Source of the DNA: Methanobacterium sp.
GTDB taxonomy: Archaea; Methanobacteriota; Methanobacteria; Methanobacteriales; Methanobacteriaceae
Length of the DNA stretch: 9,066 bases
Direction of reading: 5' to 3'
Assembly: GCA_003151535.1 (NCBI GenBank)
Contig: PLXT01000112.1
Coordinates: forward strand, 10,758 to 19,823
The notes beneath the pieces are model-generated. The model was given only the letters and a program-made list of their open reading frames with translations, was not told the DNA's origin and did no database searches. This document shows positions 1-5,712 of this stretch, one piece after another; position 1 is the stretch's first letter; each line of letters begins with the position of its first letter. A program made the position numbers and the translations under genes.

Positions 1-72
1 GGAACCTATTACCTAACCACAACTACCAATTCTCTAGCTAGTTGGACTGTAAGTGTATATGACTATTATTAA
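1..72 (+). CDS. C-terminal end of a probable exported protein (partial)
   Basis: Frame 1 is open from the left edge to a TAA at 70-72 and gives the last 23 residues of a protein that begins outside the window. The visible tail is rich in Thr, Ser and Tyr and contains a SWTVSVYDYY ending. This beta-strand-like pattern is common at the ends of secreted or surface beta-sandwich domains. The next gene starts only 15 nt later on the same strand, with its ribosome site in that gap, so the two are probably co-transcribed. Too little is present to name a family. That it is coding is inferred from the open frame, the composition and the tight spacing. Confidence 0.55.
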   Translation, partial: GTYYLTTTTNSLASWTVSVYDYY

Positions 73-87
73 GAGGAGTTGGATCTG

Positions 88-819
88 ATGATATGCCCTA
101 AATGTGGACATAAAAACGATATGGATGCTACATTTTGTGAAAATTGTGGTGCAAATCTTAAAACAAATTTTTCGGGTGGATCAAGGAAACCTGTAAAAAA
201 AGAGGAAAGAATTAATAAATCAACTAAAATTTTGATAGTTGTTTGTATAATACTGGTTGCAGGATTGGGAATAACAGCGGGAGTTTTAATTGAGATGAAT
301 AAAGTAGGAACAGCTCCTGTTACTAACAACACTTCTGTTAGTCCATCAGTAAATTCTACAAGTAATAATGTACCGGTTAGTAATGCTCAGTATAAAACAT
401 TTAGTAATGGTGTAATATATTTCCAGTATCCTTCTAGTTGGAATGTTTTACCTAACACAGCTAATATTATGGTAATAGTAGGTTTTACAGGATATCCATC
501 TTTTAGTGTTTATGATGAATCCAAATATGGATATACAAGCTTAGCGGCTTATGCTTCAAGCTCTAAAAGTCAGATGAACGCCAATGGATATACAATTCTA
601 TCAGAACAAAGTAACATGGTTAACGGATTATCTGGAGAAGAAATCGTTTATCAAGGGCAATCAAGCGATGGGAAAATGATAACACAACAGATGGAATTAG
701 TAGAAAAAACACCTGGTTCACAATATTTCGCATTGGTCGGAGTAGACAATACAGATAATTATGACCAGGACAGTTCTACATTTAATCAGATAATAAACAG
801 CTTTAAATTCATATCATAG
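88..819 (+). CDS. Zinc-ribbon, membrane-anchored protein with PsbP-like extracellular domain
   Basis: This encodes 243 residues. An N-terminal zinc ribbon carries two knuckles, CPKC (Cys3, Cys6) and CENC (Cys17, Cys20). A basic stretch follows, then one membrane helix at about 46-68, a Ser/Thr/Asn-rich linker at about 70-100, and a beta-rich domain at about 102-243. That domain opens with a YKTFSNGVIYFQYPSSW motif typical of PsbP-related proteins of methanogens. The layout predicts a cytoplasmic zinc ribbon and an outer C-terminal domain; the actual function is unknown. I start at ATG 88 because AAGAGGAG at 71-78 lies 9 nt upstream. An in-frame TTG at 79 overlaps that site and would add only three residues. 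The gene probably shares a transcript with the partial gene before it. Confidence 0.85.
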   Translation: MICPKCGHKNDMDATFCENCGANLKTNFSGGSRKPVKKEERINKSTKILIVVCIILVAGLGITAGVLIEMNKVGTAPVTNNTSVSPSVNSTSNNVPVSNAQYKTFSNGVIYFQYPSSWNVLPNTANIMVIVGFTGYPSFSVYDESKYGYTSLAAYASSSKSQMNANGYTILSEQSNMVNGLSGEEIVYQGQSSDGKMITQQMELVEKTPGSQYFALVGVDNTDNYDQDSSTFNQIINSFKFIS

Positions 820-1007
820 ATGGAAAACATATTATTAGCAGTTTATTCACTGTAGAGGACATAGGGTAATTGATCCTTGAATTTTAACTCATAAGCCCAA
901 CTTAATAAAATGCGTTATTAGTTGAAATATGTGCATAGGTGGATTTTAGGGTTAATTACCTTGTAGGCCTCAAAAGTGGTAAAATATAATCTAGGGGGGA
1001 TGGTTAA
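820..1007. other. Intergenic stretch with a hairpin and a strong ribosome site
   Basis: No credible gene is seen here; all + frames are interrupted by stops. The stretch holds an imperfect inverted repeat at 898-924 and an AGGGGGG ribosome site just before the truncated zinc-ribbon start at 1008. No T-tract follows the upstream gene, so where its transcript ends is unclear. Confidence 0.5.
898..924. repeat. Short inverted repeat (hairpin)
   Basis: CAACTTAATAA at 898-908 pairs with TTATTAGTTG at 915-924 around a 6-nt loop. That gives about 10 base pairs with one bulged T. No T-tract follows, so it is not an ordinary archaeal terminator. It could be an mRNA 3'-end structure for the gene ending at 819, or an operator. 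A chance match is also possible in DNA this A+T-rich. Confidence 0.35.
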
Positions 1008-1157
1008 ATGTCATATTGTCCAGAGTGTGGAAAGGACATTTGAAAAGAATCAAGTAATGAAGAATACCAATCCAAAAAAAAAATGTGGTTACTAATTTTT
1101 ATTTTTTTCAAGTTTAGATCTTCTGACAGCAGGGATAATTATAGCTATATGAAGTAA
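1008..1157 (+). pseudogene. Truncated zinc-ribbon gene start
   Basis: An ATG at 1008 follows AGGGGGG (993-999) at a good distance. It reads MSYCPECGKDI and then hits TGA at 1041-1043. The CPEC knuckle is exactly the start seen in many methanogen zinc-ribbon membrane proteins, and it resembles the first knuckle of the gene at 88. Reading through the stop, the frame stays open to a TAA at 1155, with a basic then hydrophobic stretch (SKKKMWLLIFIFF) that could recall a membrane helix. The second CxxC is absent. The 3' part overlaps the opposite-strand gene ending at 1092. I infer a decayed copy of a zinc-ribbon protein whose translation start is still intact. A functional 11-residue peptide is the less likely alternative. 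Confidence 0.5.
1074..1083 (-). terminator. T-tract terminator of the HXXEE gene
   Basis: A run of ten A on the + strand is T10 on the minus strand. It begins 8 nt beyond the stop of the gene at 1092-1676. Oligo-T without a hairpin is the usual archaeal intrinsic terminator. Confidence 0.55.
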
Positions 1158-1676
1158 AAGTACTGCAAGTATGGATAATAGTGTAATTATTAAAGGTACA
1201 TTTACTAGATTGTAATATAGCCATAATGTGTAGGTTGCGACTGGAATTCCCAACACAAGGCTCACGAAAAGACCAGGATTGTACTTACGTTTTACAATTG
1301 CCCCAATTACATGAGTTAAACTATTAAAAACTGCAAAATATGGTATCCATAATCCAAAAAATAGATTTATATACGATAAAGAAGCGAATATGGGCATCAA
1401 AACCCAGATAATTGGTACATTTATCCAGAAAATATTAGTATCATTTAATGGATATTCTCCAACTTCAACATTGAAAATTTCTTTATTAACAAATTTTTTG
1501 AAACCACCAGGCCATGAATGTTCTTCAAACTGATGTAATAAATAAATTGGAATCTGAATCCATATTAAAAACAGAAGAATATTATTGGTCTTAACAACTA
1601 ATAAAATAATCAATGCAACTATTATCGATAAAATAATACAAAGTTTAGCCCAATTTTTGTATAACCAACTAATCAT
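1092..1676 (-). CDS. HXXEE domain-containing membrane protein
   Basis: This encodes 194 residues with about six hydrophobic segments (roughly 10-28, 32-47, 83-101, 104-122, 135-155, 160-183). The family's defining motif is present as HQFEEH at residues 48-53 (His48, Glu51, Glu52), at the end of the second helix. The companion motifs NSLTH (118-122) and YNPG (132-135) are also there. These conserved polar residues within membrane helices suggest a metal- or substrate-binding membrane enzyme or transporter, but the family has no established function that I know of. GGAGG (1684-1688 on the minus strand) lies 7 nt before the ATG and fixes the start. A TATA-like element lies at 1723-1733. The gene diverges from the winged-helix gene at 1875 and is closed by a T10 tract. 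Confidence 0.85.
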   Translation of the reverse strand: MISWLYKNWAKLCIILSIIVALIILLVVKTNNILLFLIWIQIPIYLLHQFEEHSWPGGFKKFVNKEIFNVEVGEYPLNDTNIFWINVPIIWVLMPIFASLSYINLFFGLWIPYFAVFNSLTHVIGAIVKRKYNPGLFVSLVLGIPVATYTLWLYYNLVNVPLIITLLSILAVLLLHIAIIIPAVRRSKLEKNKN

Positions 1677-1722
1677 AATTTAACCTCCAAATAAACAAAT
1701 ATAATATCTTGATATTATATAC

Positions 1723-1733
1723 TTATATTTAAA
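1723..1733 (-). promoter_or_regulatory. Probable TATA box for the HXXEE gene
   Basis: TTTAAATATAA on the minus strand lies about 52 nt before the ATG. RNA would start near 1702, leaving a leader of about 26 nt that includes GGAGG. The match is by pattern only, in A+T-rich DNA. Confidence 0.4.
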
Positions 1734-1814
1734 CCAATTAACTAAATCAATTTTTAATATAATTGATAAATGAATTATGATCAAGGAAATTTAATTGTTT
1801 TATAATAAATTAAT

Positions 1815-1824
1815 CTTAAATATA
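1815..1824 (+). promoter_or_regulatory. Probable TATA box for the winged-helix gene
   Basis: CTTAAATATA lies about 55 nt before the ATG at 1875. This predicts an RNA start near 1846 and a leader of about 29 nt containing GGAG. It is a pattern match only. Confidence 0.4.
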
Positions 1825-1874
1825 TTGATGTAAATATTGTCAGTAATAAGTTTGGACTAAATAGGAGCGATTAG

Positions 1875-2096
1875 ATGGAAGAATATGAAATGAAAATTTT
1901 AAAATTAGTAAATAAAGCTACTCTACCAATATCTGAAAAAAACTTAGCCGAAAAATTGAAAATTAAATGCCCTATTTTAAGATCATATATTATAGACCTA
2001 AGACATAAAAGACACATTAAATATGGTGGATCAAGCGTTAATGGCCACATTATAGAGCTTACTCGCGAAGGAAAAGAATTAGTAGAAAAAATTTAA
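1875..2096 (+). CDS. Small winged helix-turn-helix protein
   Basis: This encodes 73 residues, essentially one winged-helix domain. A first helix (about 3-14) is followed by ISEKNLAEKL (about 19-28), which fits helix 2. A basic recognition-helix region (about 32-48, with Arg and Lys in RSYIIDLRHKRH) comes next, then a hairpin wing (KYGGSS to IIELT) and a C-terminal helix TREGKELVEKI. The pattern matches minimal MarR/ArsR-like DNA-binding proteins of archaea. No ligand or metal site is evident, so the effector is unknown. GGAG at 1864-1867 lies 7 nt before the ATG. It diverges from the HXXEE gene across 198 bp, so it may regulate that gene or itself; this is inference from position. T-tracts follow its stop. 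Confidence 0.75.
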   Translation: MEEYEMKILKLVNKATLPISEKNLAEKLKIKCPILRSYIIDLRHKRHIKYGGSSVNGHIIELTREGKELVEKI

Positions 2097-2114
2097 AATA
2101 TATAAATATAGAAC

Positions 2115-2137
2115 TTTTTTTCCATTTTTCTTTTTTT
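2115..2137 (+). terminator. T-tract terminator of the winged-helix gene
   Basis: Three T runs of 7, 5 and 7 within 23 nt begin 18 nt after the stop at 2096. This fits an archaeal oligo-T terminator. Confidence 0.55.
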
Positions 2138-2166
2138 GGAATAATTCTTAATAATTTTTTTGACTA

Positions 2167-2453
2167 TCAATCATCCACTGAATAGGATTTAATATCTACT
2201 CCCTTTGCTAAAAGAGGTTCTATAGCAACTTCAAACTGTAGGAATTGATCAGTTTTCAAATGCTTTTTTAATGAATCATTATCTTTCCATCGTTCTAACA
2301 TTACCAAAGCATTTTCATCTTCAATATTTGCTAATAAATCGTAATTAATACATCCCTCTTCTTTTCGAGTTGCAGAAATTAAATCTTTTGTCTCCAAAAT
2401 AAAGGCCTCTTTTTTCCCAGTTCTTACATGCATCTAGCTGTAACAATAATCAT
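2167..2453 (-). pseudogene. ABM-fold (YgiN-like) monooxygenase gene with N-terminal frameshift
   Basis: The main frame gives 88 residues from 2433 to the TGA at 2167. They match the antibiotic-biosynthesis-monooxygenase fold (PF03992, YgiN type): an N-terminal strand, a helix TKDLISATRKEEG, then YDLL, ALVMLERWKD and the LKKHLKTDQF region. The ATG at 2433 has no ribosome site and removes the first strand. Just upstream, GGAGG (2460-2464) serves an ATG at 2453 that reads MIIVTAR, the usual family start. It then runs out of frame into TAA at 2424-2426. Joining the two parts needs one extra base near 2434-2435 and would give about 95 residues, the normal family length. Known relatives form dimers that oxidise quinols or protect against reactive metabolites; the substrate here is unknown. 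It may be a true pseudogene, a sequencing error or a frameshift site. Confidence 0.75.
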
Positions 2454-2459
2454 CATATC

Positions 2460-2464
2460 CCTCC
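2460..2464 (-). promoter_or_regulatory. Ribosome site that fixes the ABM gene start
   Basis: GGAGG on the minus strand lies 6 nt before the ATG at 2453 (3 nt before an ATG at 2456). It is too far from the ATG at 2433 to serve it. This is the main evidence that translation starts in the other frame and that the gene is frameshifted. Confidence 0.7.
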
Positions 2465-2584
2465 TAAATTAGTTTTTAGCATTCTTATTTAATTTATTCT
2501 TGATTATTAAACCAAAACATCCTTTTAAGAGTTTATGTCTAAGAACAAGACTAAAAATTATTCTCATTTTTTTTTTACAATTAA

Positions 2585-3865
2585 CTAAATAGAAATCTTA
2601 TCAGTTTTAGAATTTTGACCCATATTAACAAGAACTTCGGCTACTTTTTTACGAACATCATTATCATCATCTTTTAAAGTCTTGTTTAATTGTTTTAATG
2701 CTCTTTCATCTCCTATCTCACCAAGTGCTTCTGCTGCCCCATATCGAAGATCCAACTCCCCATCTTTTAAAGCTTGAATAAGAGGTAGAACTGCAAGTTT
2801 TCCTATTTTGGATACTTCCTTCCATTTTGCTTTTGCAATTAAATAATATACATTTTCCTGTCCACCTTTAGACTTCCAACCTATCTTATCCAGAGCTACT
2901 GCAGCTTCCAATCTAATATAACTATCTTTATCCTTCAAAGCGTAGATAAGAGGTTTTACAGCTCGATCATCCCCAATTTTACCAAGAGAATCTGCTGCTC
3001 CACATCTAAGATATCTGTCTTCATCTTTTAAGGCATGAATAAGGGGGATAACTGCAGGTTCTCCTATTCTATAAAGTATTTCTGCTGCCCTTTTTCGGAA
3101 AATATCTCCATTTTTATCATTTAAAGCTTGTATAAGAGGATTTACTATTATTTGAGATTCCATTCTCATAAGGGCGTCTGCTACTTCTTTTCTTACTTTC
3201 AAATTATTATTTGTTAATTCTTGTATTAAAAAATCAGAACACTCTTGATCAACATTAATAATAACATCTATAAATAATTCAGTTAAATATTTATCACTTT
3301 GACTATGGCAAAACCTAAAATATAAATCGTGTATTATATCCGTAGCCTTTTCATCTCCAATCTTACCGAGTGTTTTTATAGTAGAAGTTAATATGTCCTG
3401 ATCATAAGTATCACGGTTTTTAATGTCTTTTAAAATGTGTATTAAGTGTTCAACCGAATTTTTATCTCCTATCTCACCCATAATCTCAATAAAATATATC
3501 TGAGTCTCCCTATTTTGATTATTGTATTTATACATTAAATTTCTTGATGCAGGTTCCCCAATCCTAATGAGAGCAACTTTAGCTCCTTCCTGAAGTTTTT
3601 CATCTTTTAATGCCATTATAAGAGTATCTACGGCAGAGTCTCCAATCTTAACAAGTGCTTCTAAAACTTCATTTCGTACTTTTTCTTTTTCTTTTAATGA
3701 TTGGGTTAAAGGTGCTGCAGCTCTTTCATCACCTATTTCTCCCAAAGCTATAGCTGCAAACATTCGAATATTGCTATCTTGATATTTAAGTGCTTTAATC
3801 AGCCCATGAACATCTTTTTTTTCCTTTAATTTTTCTATATCTAATTTTTTAGATTTAGAACCCAT
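2585..3865 (-). CDS. HEAT-repeat protein (PBS-lyase-like HEAT)
   Basis: This encodes 426 residues built almost wholly of about 12 HEAT units of near 30 residues. The signature is PLIxALKDxxxxxRxxAAxALGxIGD. Clear units start near residues 18, 47, 76, 134, 237, 269, 300, 356 and 387; those near 104, 172 and 209 are more divergent. A non-repeat insert, KSKGGQENVYYLIAKAKWKE (331-350), interrupts the solenoid; a similar insert is seen in other methanogen HEAT proteins. The N-terminus is Lys-rich. Such proteins act as cytoplasmic scaffolds, and some relatives handle bilin-type prosthetic groups, but nothing here shows an enzymatic site. GGGGG (3874-3878, minus) lies 8 nt before the ATG. No T-tract follows the stop on this strand, so read-through toward the ABM gene is possible. 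Confidence 0.88.
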   Translation of the reverse strand: MGSKSKKLDIEKLKEKKDVHGLIKALKYQDSNIRMFAAIALGEIGDERAAAPLTQSLKEKEKVRNEVLEALVKIGDSAVDTLIMALKDEKLQEGAKVALIRIGEPASRNLMYKYNNQNRETQIYFIEIMGEIGDKNSVEHLIHILKDIKNRDTYDQDILTSTIKTLGKIGDEKATDIIHDLYFRFCHSQSDKYLTELFIDVIINVDQECSDFLIQELTNNNLKVRKEVADALMRMESQIIVNPLIQALNDKNGDIFRKRAAEILYRIGEPAVIPLIHALKDEDRYLRCGAADSLGKIGDDRAVKPLIYALKDKDSYIRLEAAVALDKIGWKSKGGQENVYYLIAKAKWKEVSKIGKLAVLPLIQALKDGELDLRYGAAEALGEIGDERALKQLNKTLKDDDNDVRKKVAEVLVNMGQNSKTDKISI

Positions 3866-3900
3866 ACCCCTAACCCCCTAACTTTCTATGTAAATGTTTG

Positions 3901-4436
3901 ATTAATCAGGATATTATTTTGATTCAAAAAAAATATTTAATTATATACTAATTCAATGTTTATTATGGAATAAATCTGGAAAATTTATATTTAATTTATT
4001 TAATAAAACTAACTCATTAATATTTTAAATTAACAGAAACCATGATTAAAATATACTACGATGACTTTATAAACAATATGTTTGCTTAACATCCTATATC
4101 TTATTGTAATTGAAATAAATGGGAATTCAATAATTTTAAGAACTTTTCAAGATCATTTTAAGATGATTGGATCACCAACCCCTAAATATTATATTTATGT
4201 TAAGGGCCCTAAAAGTGCTTATGAATTTTTAAGGTTAATATCTCCCAGTCCTTGCTTGGTATATCTTCGTTTACAATTAAAATTTGTAGTAATCCCAAAT
4301 TTTAACTATTAAATCTTTTACATAACTATTGTTATTATAATATGATATAGGTAACCATTTTAATTTTGATACAACTCCTAATTTAAAATTATTTTATCAA
4401 AAATATATAAAACAATTTTTTGATATCCTGATTAAT
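3901..4436. repeat. Interval bounded by a 14-bp exact inverted repeat
   Basis: ATTAATCAGGATAT at 3901-3914 is the exact reverse complement of ATATCCTGATTAAT at 4423-4436. The pair bounds 536 bp with no gene. This could be the ends of a small non-autonomous element, or two copies of an operator. No target-site duplication is visible outside the ends. One or two chance 14-mers are expected in a window this size and composition, so confidence is low. Confidence 0.3.
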
Positions 4437-4477
4437 GGGCTGAAATTTGAGCTAAATATTATAAAACCCCTAATCAG
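4395..4477. repeat. Two adjacent stem-loops
   Basis: Stem 1: TATCAAAAAT (4395-4404) pairs with ATTTTTTGATA (4415-4425). Stem 2: CTGATTA-AT-GGG (4428-4439) pairs with CCCC-TAATCAG (4467-4477) across a 27-nt loop. That loop itself contains a near-palindrome GCTGAAATTTGAGC. The two lie about 80-160 nt before the cupin gene. They could be part of a small RNA, or a regulatory site upstream of that promoter. Confidence 0.35.
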
Positions 4478-4506
4478 AATGGTTTCTTTAATCATTTCTA
4501 ATAATA

Positions 4507-4520
4507 TTTTAATATATTTT
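4507..4520 (+). promoter_or_regulatory. Probable TATA box for the cupin gene
   Basis: TTTTAATATATTTT is centred about 43 nt before the ATG at 4556. RNA start near 4539 would leave only a short leader. That suits a gene with no clear ribosome site. Confidence 0.4.
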
Positions 4521-4555
4521 CTTAATTTTTTGAAATTGGCTTAAATTCTAAGTAG

Positions 4556-4906
4556 ATGAAAGATCATAATATAGTAGAGAGAATAAAATGGGGTGAAGTT
4601 ATTAAAGACATTCCAGATGTTTTAGAAGTGGCAAAAAGCGGGTATGAGTTACTCTTGGAAAATAAAAAAGTTAGAGTTATGGAAATAAAATTGAAGCCGA
4701 GAGAAAAGTCACCAATGCACAACCATCCAAATGACCATGTTATTTATGTTGTTAAGGATGCACAATTCAAATTAAGTTTTCCAAATGATAAAAGTGATGT
4801 ATTTGATCTTAAAACTGGGAAAGTTTTATGGATAGAAGCAGGATCACACCAAACAGAAAACATTGGCTTTACAGATGGATATTGCATTGTGATAGAAATT
4901 AAGTAA
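4556..4906 (+). CDS. Small single-domain cupin protein
   Basis: This encodes 116 residues, the usual size of a lone cupin. Motif 1 is SPMHNHPNDHVIYVV, with His55, His57 and His61 as candidate metal ligands; His61 stands where Glu is common. Motif 2 is GKVLWIEAGSHQTEN, with His98 as the fourth ligand. Spacing between motifs is normal. A metal-binding beta-barrel in the cytoplasm is expected. Family members range from dioxygenases and isomerases to sugar or small-molecule binders, and the substrate is not evident. The start lacks a good ribosome site but follows a TATA-like element with a short leader. The ABM-like gene begins within 30 nt of the stop, so the two are very likely one operon. Confidence 0.82.
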   Translation: MKDHNIVERIKWGEVIKDIPDVLEVAKSGYELLLENKKVRVMEIKLKPREKSPMHNHPNDHVIYVVKDAQFKLSFPNDKSDVFDLKTGKVLWIEAGSHQTENIGFTDGYCIVIEIK

Positions 4907-4935
4907 ACAAAATAAAATTTGGTGGTATGGAAACA

Positions 4936-5229
4936 ATGACGTATGTGTTAACAATACAGAAGGTTGAGGATTATGACAAATGGAAACAAGTATTTGATGA
5001 GCATGGTGAAGTAAGAAAGAATAAAGGTTCAAAAGGGGCCATGATCTATCGTAATTCAAGCGATCCCAAACAACTGGTTATCATAACAGAATGGGAAAAT
5101 CTGGAAACAGCTAAAAATTTCTCAATGTCCGAAGATCTGAAAATTACCATGAAAAAAGCCGGTGTTATGGGACTACCCAAACTTCACTATCTAGAACAGA
5201 TTGAAAAAACAGAATACAAAAAAAAATAA
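4936..5229 (+). CDS. ABM-like ferredoxin-fold protein (putative monooxygenase)
   Basis: This encodes 97 residues with the alpha-beta pattern of the dimeric alpha-beta barrel / ABM group. An opening strand YVLTIQKV is followed by DYDKWKQVFDEHG, a strand GAMIYRN, then LVIITEWENLETAKNF, a helix SEDLKITMKKAG and a closing strand LHYLEQIE. Members oxidise or bind small aromatic or quinone compounds without cofactors, but no catalytic residue can be assigned here. Two starts compete: ATG 4927, one base after GGTGGT, and ATG 4936, ten bases after GGTGG. I prefer 4936 (MTYVLTIQ) because spacing is plausible and the strand begins there. The gene sits just downstream of the cupin and is unlike the frameshifted ABM gene at 2167 in sequence. 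Confidence 0.78.
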   Translation: MTYVLTIQKVEDYDKWKQVFDEHGEVRKNKGSKGAMIYRNSSDPKQLVIITEWENLETAKNFSMSEDLKITMKKAGVMGLPKLHYLEQIEKTEYKKK

Positions 5230-5273
5230 AATAAAAAAATAGGTATTGATTCAAAATAAACTTCCAAAAACAT

Positions 5274-5291
5274 CTATATATGATATTTAAA
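5274..5291 (+). promoter_or_regulatory. Probable TATA region for the small acidic protein gene
   Basis: CTATATATGAT (5274-5284) overlaps the start of a TTTAAA-type element. It lies 60-77 nt before the ATG at 5351, far enough for an RNA start near 5305-5315. This suggests the gene can be transcribed apart from the cupin/ABM pair. Confidence 0.3.
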
Positions 5292-5350
5292 TGCTTTAGA
5301 AATTATATTTTAAGTTAGGAAAATATTATTATTTAAAAAGGTGGAAAAAA

Positions 5351-5581
5351 ATGGTTGCAAAAACAGAGTTGAAACAGAAGGTTATTGGAATTGGTTTTGA
5401 AGATGATTTGATTGTAAGGTCACAAAGAGGTAAAGCATACAGTGTTAAATTAAAAGAAGGCCTTGAAATAGATTCGGATAGTTTGATGGAAAAAGAATCT
5501 AATGAAACTGTCTGGGCAACTATTGATACCGAGTCAGAAACATGGGTTATTACCGATGTTGAAATAGAAAAAGATAATTAA
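5351..5581 (+). CDS. Small acidic protein of unknown function
   Basis: This encodes 76 residues. I do not recognise a family. The sequence is strongly acidic (many Glu and Asp, tail EIEKDN) and alternates hydrophobic and polar residues (VIGIGFEDDLIVRS, AYSVKL, TVWATID, TWVITDVEI). That suggests four to five beta strands and a small beta-barrel or SH3-like fold. There is no signal peptide, membrane helix or cysteine. GGTGG at 5340-5344 lies 6 nt before the ATG, a good ribosome site that supports a real gene. It follows the ABM-like gene by about 120 nt on the same strand and ends before a T9 tract, so it could be the third gene of that transcript or a separate unit. Confidence 0.7.
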   Translation: MVAKTELKQKVIGIGFEDDLIVRSQRGKAYSVKLKEGLEIDSDSLMEKESNETVWATIDTESETWVITDVEIEKDN

Positions 5582-5613
5582 AAGTTATTGAAACAAAATA
5601 AAATATTATTATA

Positions 5614-5622
5614 TTTTTTTTT
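5614..5622 (+). terminator. T-tract terminator of the small acidic protein gene
   Basis: A run of nine T begins 32 nt after the stop at 5581 on the same strand. This is typical of an archaeal terminator. Confidence 0.55.
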
Positions 5623-5633
5623 GCATCCGAGTA

Positions 5634-5675
5634 ATTGTCCTCCAAAATGCTATTGAAGCTTTGGATTCGGGCAAT
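5634..5675. repeat. Long imperfect hairpin between convergent genes
   Basis: ATTGTCC-TCCAAA-(AT)-GCT (5634-5651) pairs with AGC-TTTGGA-(TTC)-GGGCAAT (5657-5675) around a 5-nt loop. That gives 7+6+3 base pairs with one G-T pair and small bulges. On the + strand it is followed by a T6 run at 5692-5697. It sits between convergent genes and could act as a back-up or two-way terminator. It is clearly less A+T-rich than its surroundings. Confidence 0.45.
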
Positions 5676-5712
5676 ACATTATTTAAAGTTATTTTTTGTG
5701 TAAAAATATTAA

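Larger units (their letters stand above)
3866..4555. other. 690-bp intergenic region with inverted repeats
   Basis: I see no convincing gene. A 76-codon open frame at 4082-4312 starts with TTG, has no ribosome site and shows no recognisable domain. The stretch contains a 14-bp exact inverted repeat whose copies are about 510 bp apart (3901-3914 and 4423-4436). It also has two neighbouring stem-loops at 4395-4425 and 4428-4477, the HEAT-gene promoter at its left end and the cupin promoter at its right end. Confidence 0.5.

Noticed and set aside
69..332. Minus-strand open frame across the zinc-ribbon gene
   Set aside because: It is antisense to a gene with clear zinc knuckles, a membrane helix and a ribosome site.
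1041..1043. TGA in the zinc-ribbon start read as selenocysteine
   Set aside because: The family does not use selenocysteine there, the residue follows the knuckle and is not part of it, and no SECIS-type element was seen.
2567..2576. T10 run on the + strand as a terminator
   Set aside because: No + strand gene lies upstream of it; it falls just past the stop of a minus-strand gene, where it is A10 and cannot terminate that transcript.
4082..4312. Open frame of 76 codons on the + strand in the long gap
   Set aside because: TTG start, no ribosome site, no recognisable domain and no terminator. The opposite strand over the same bases is about as open, as expected by chance.
4844..5059. Minus-strand open frame across the cupin/ABM junction
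   Set aside because: It covers the ends of two well-supported genes on the other strand and shows no domain or ribosome site.
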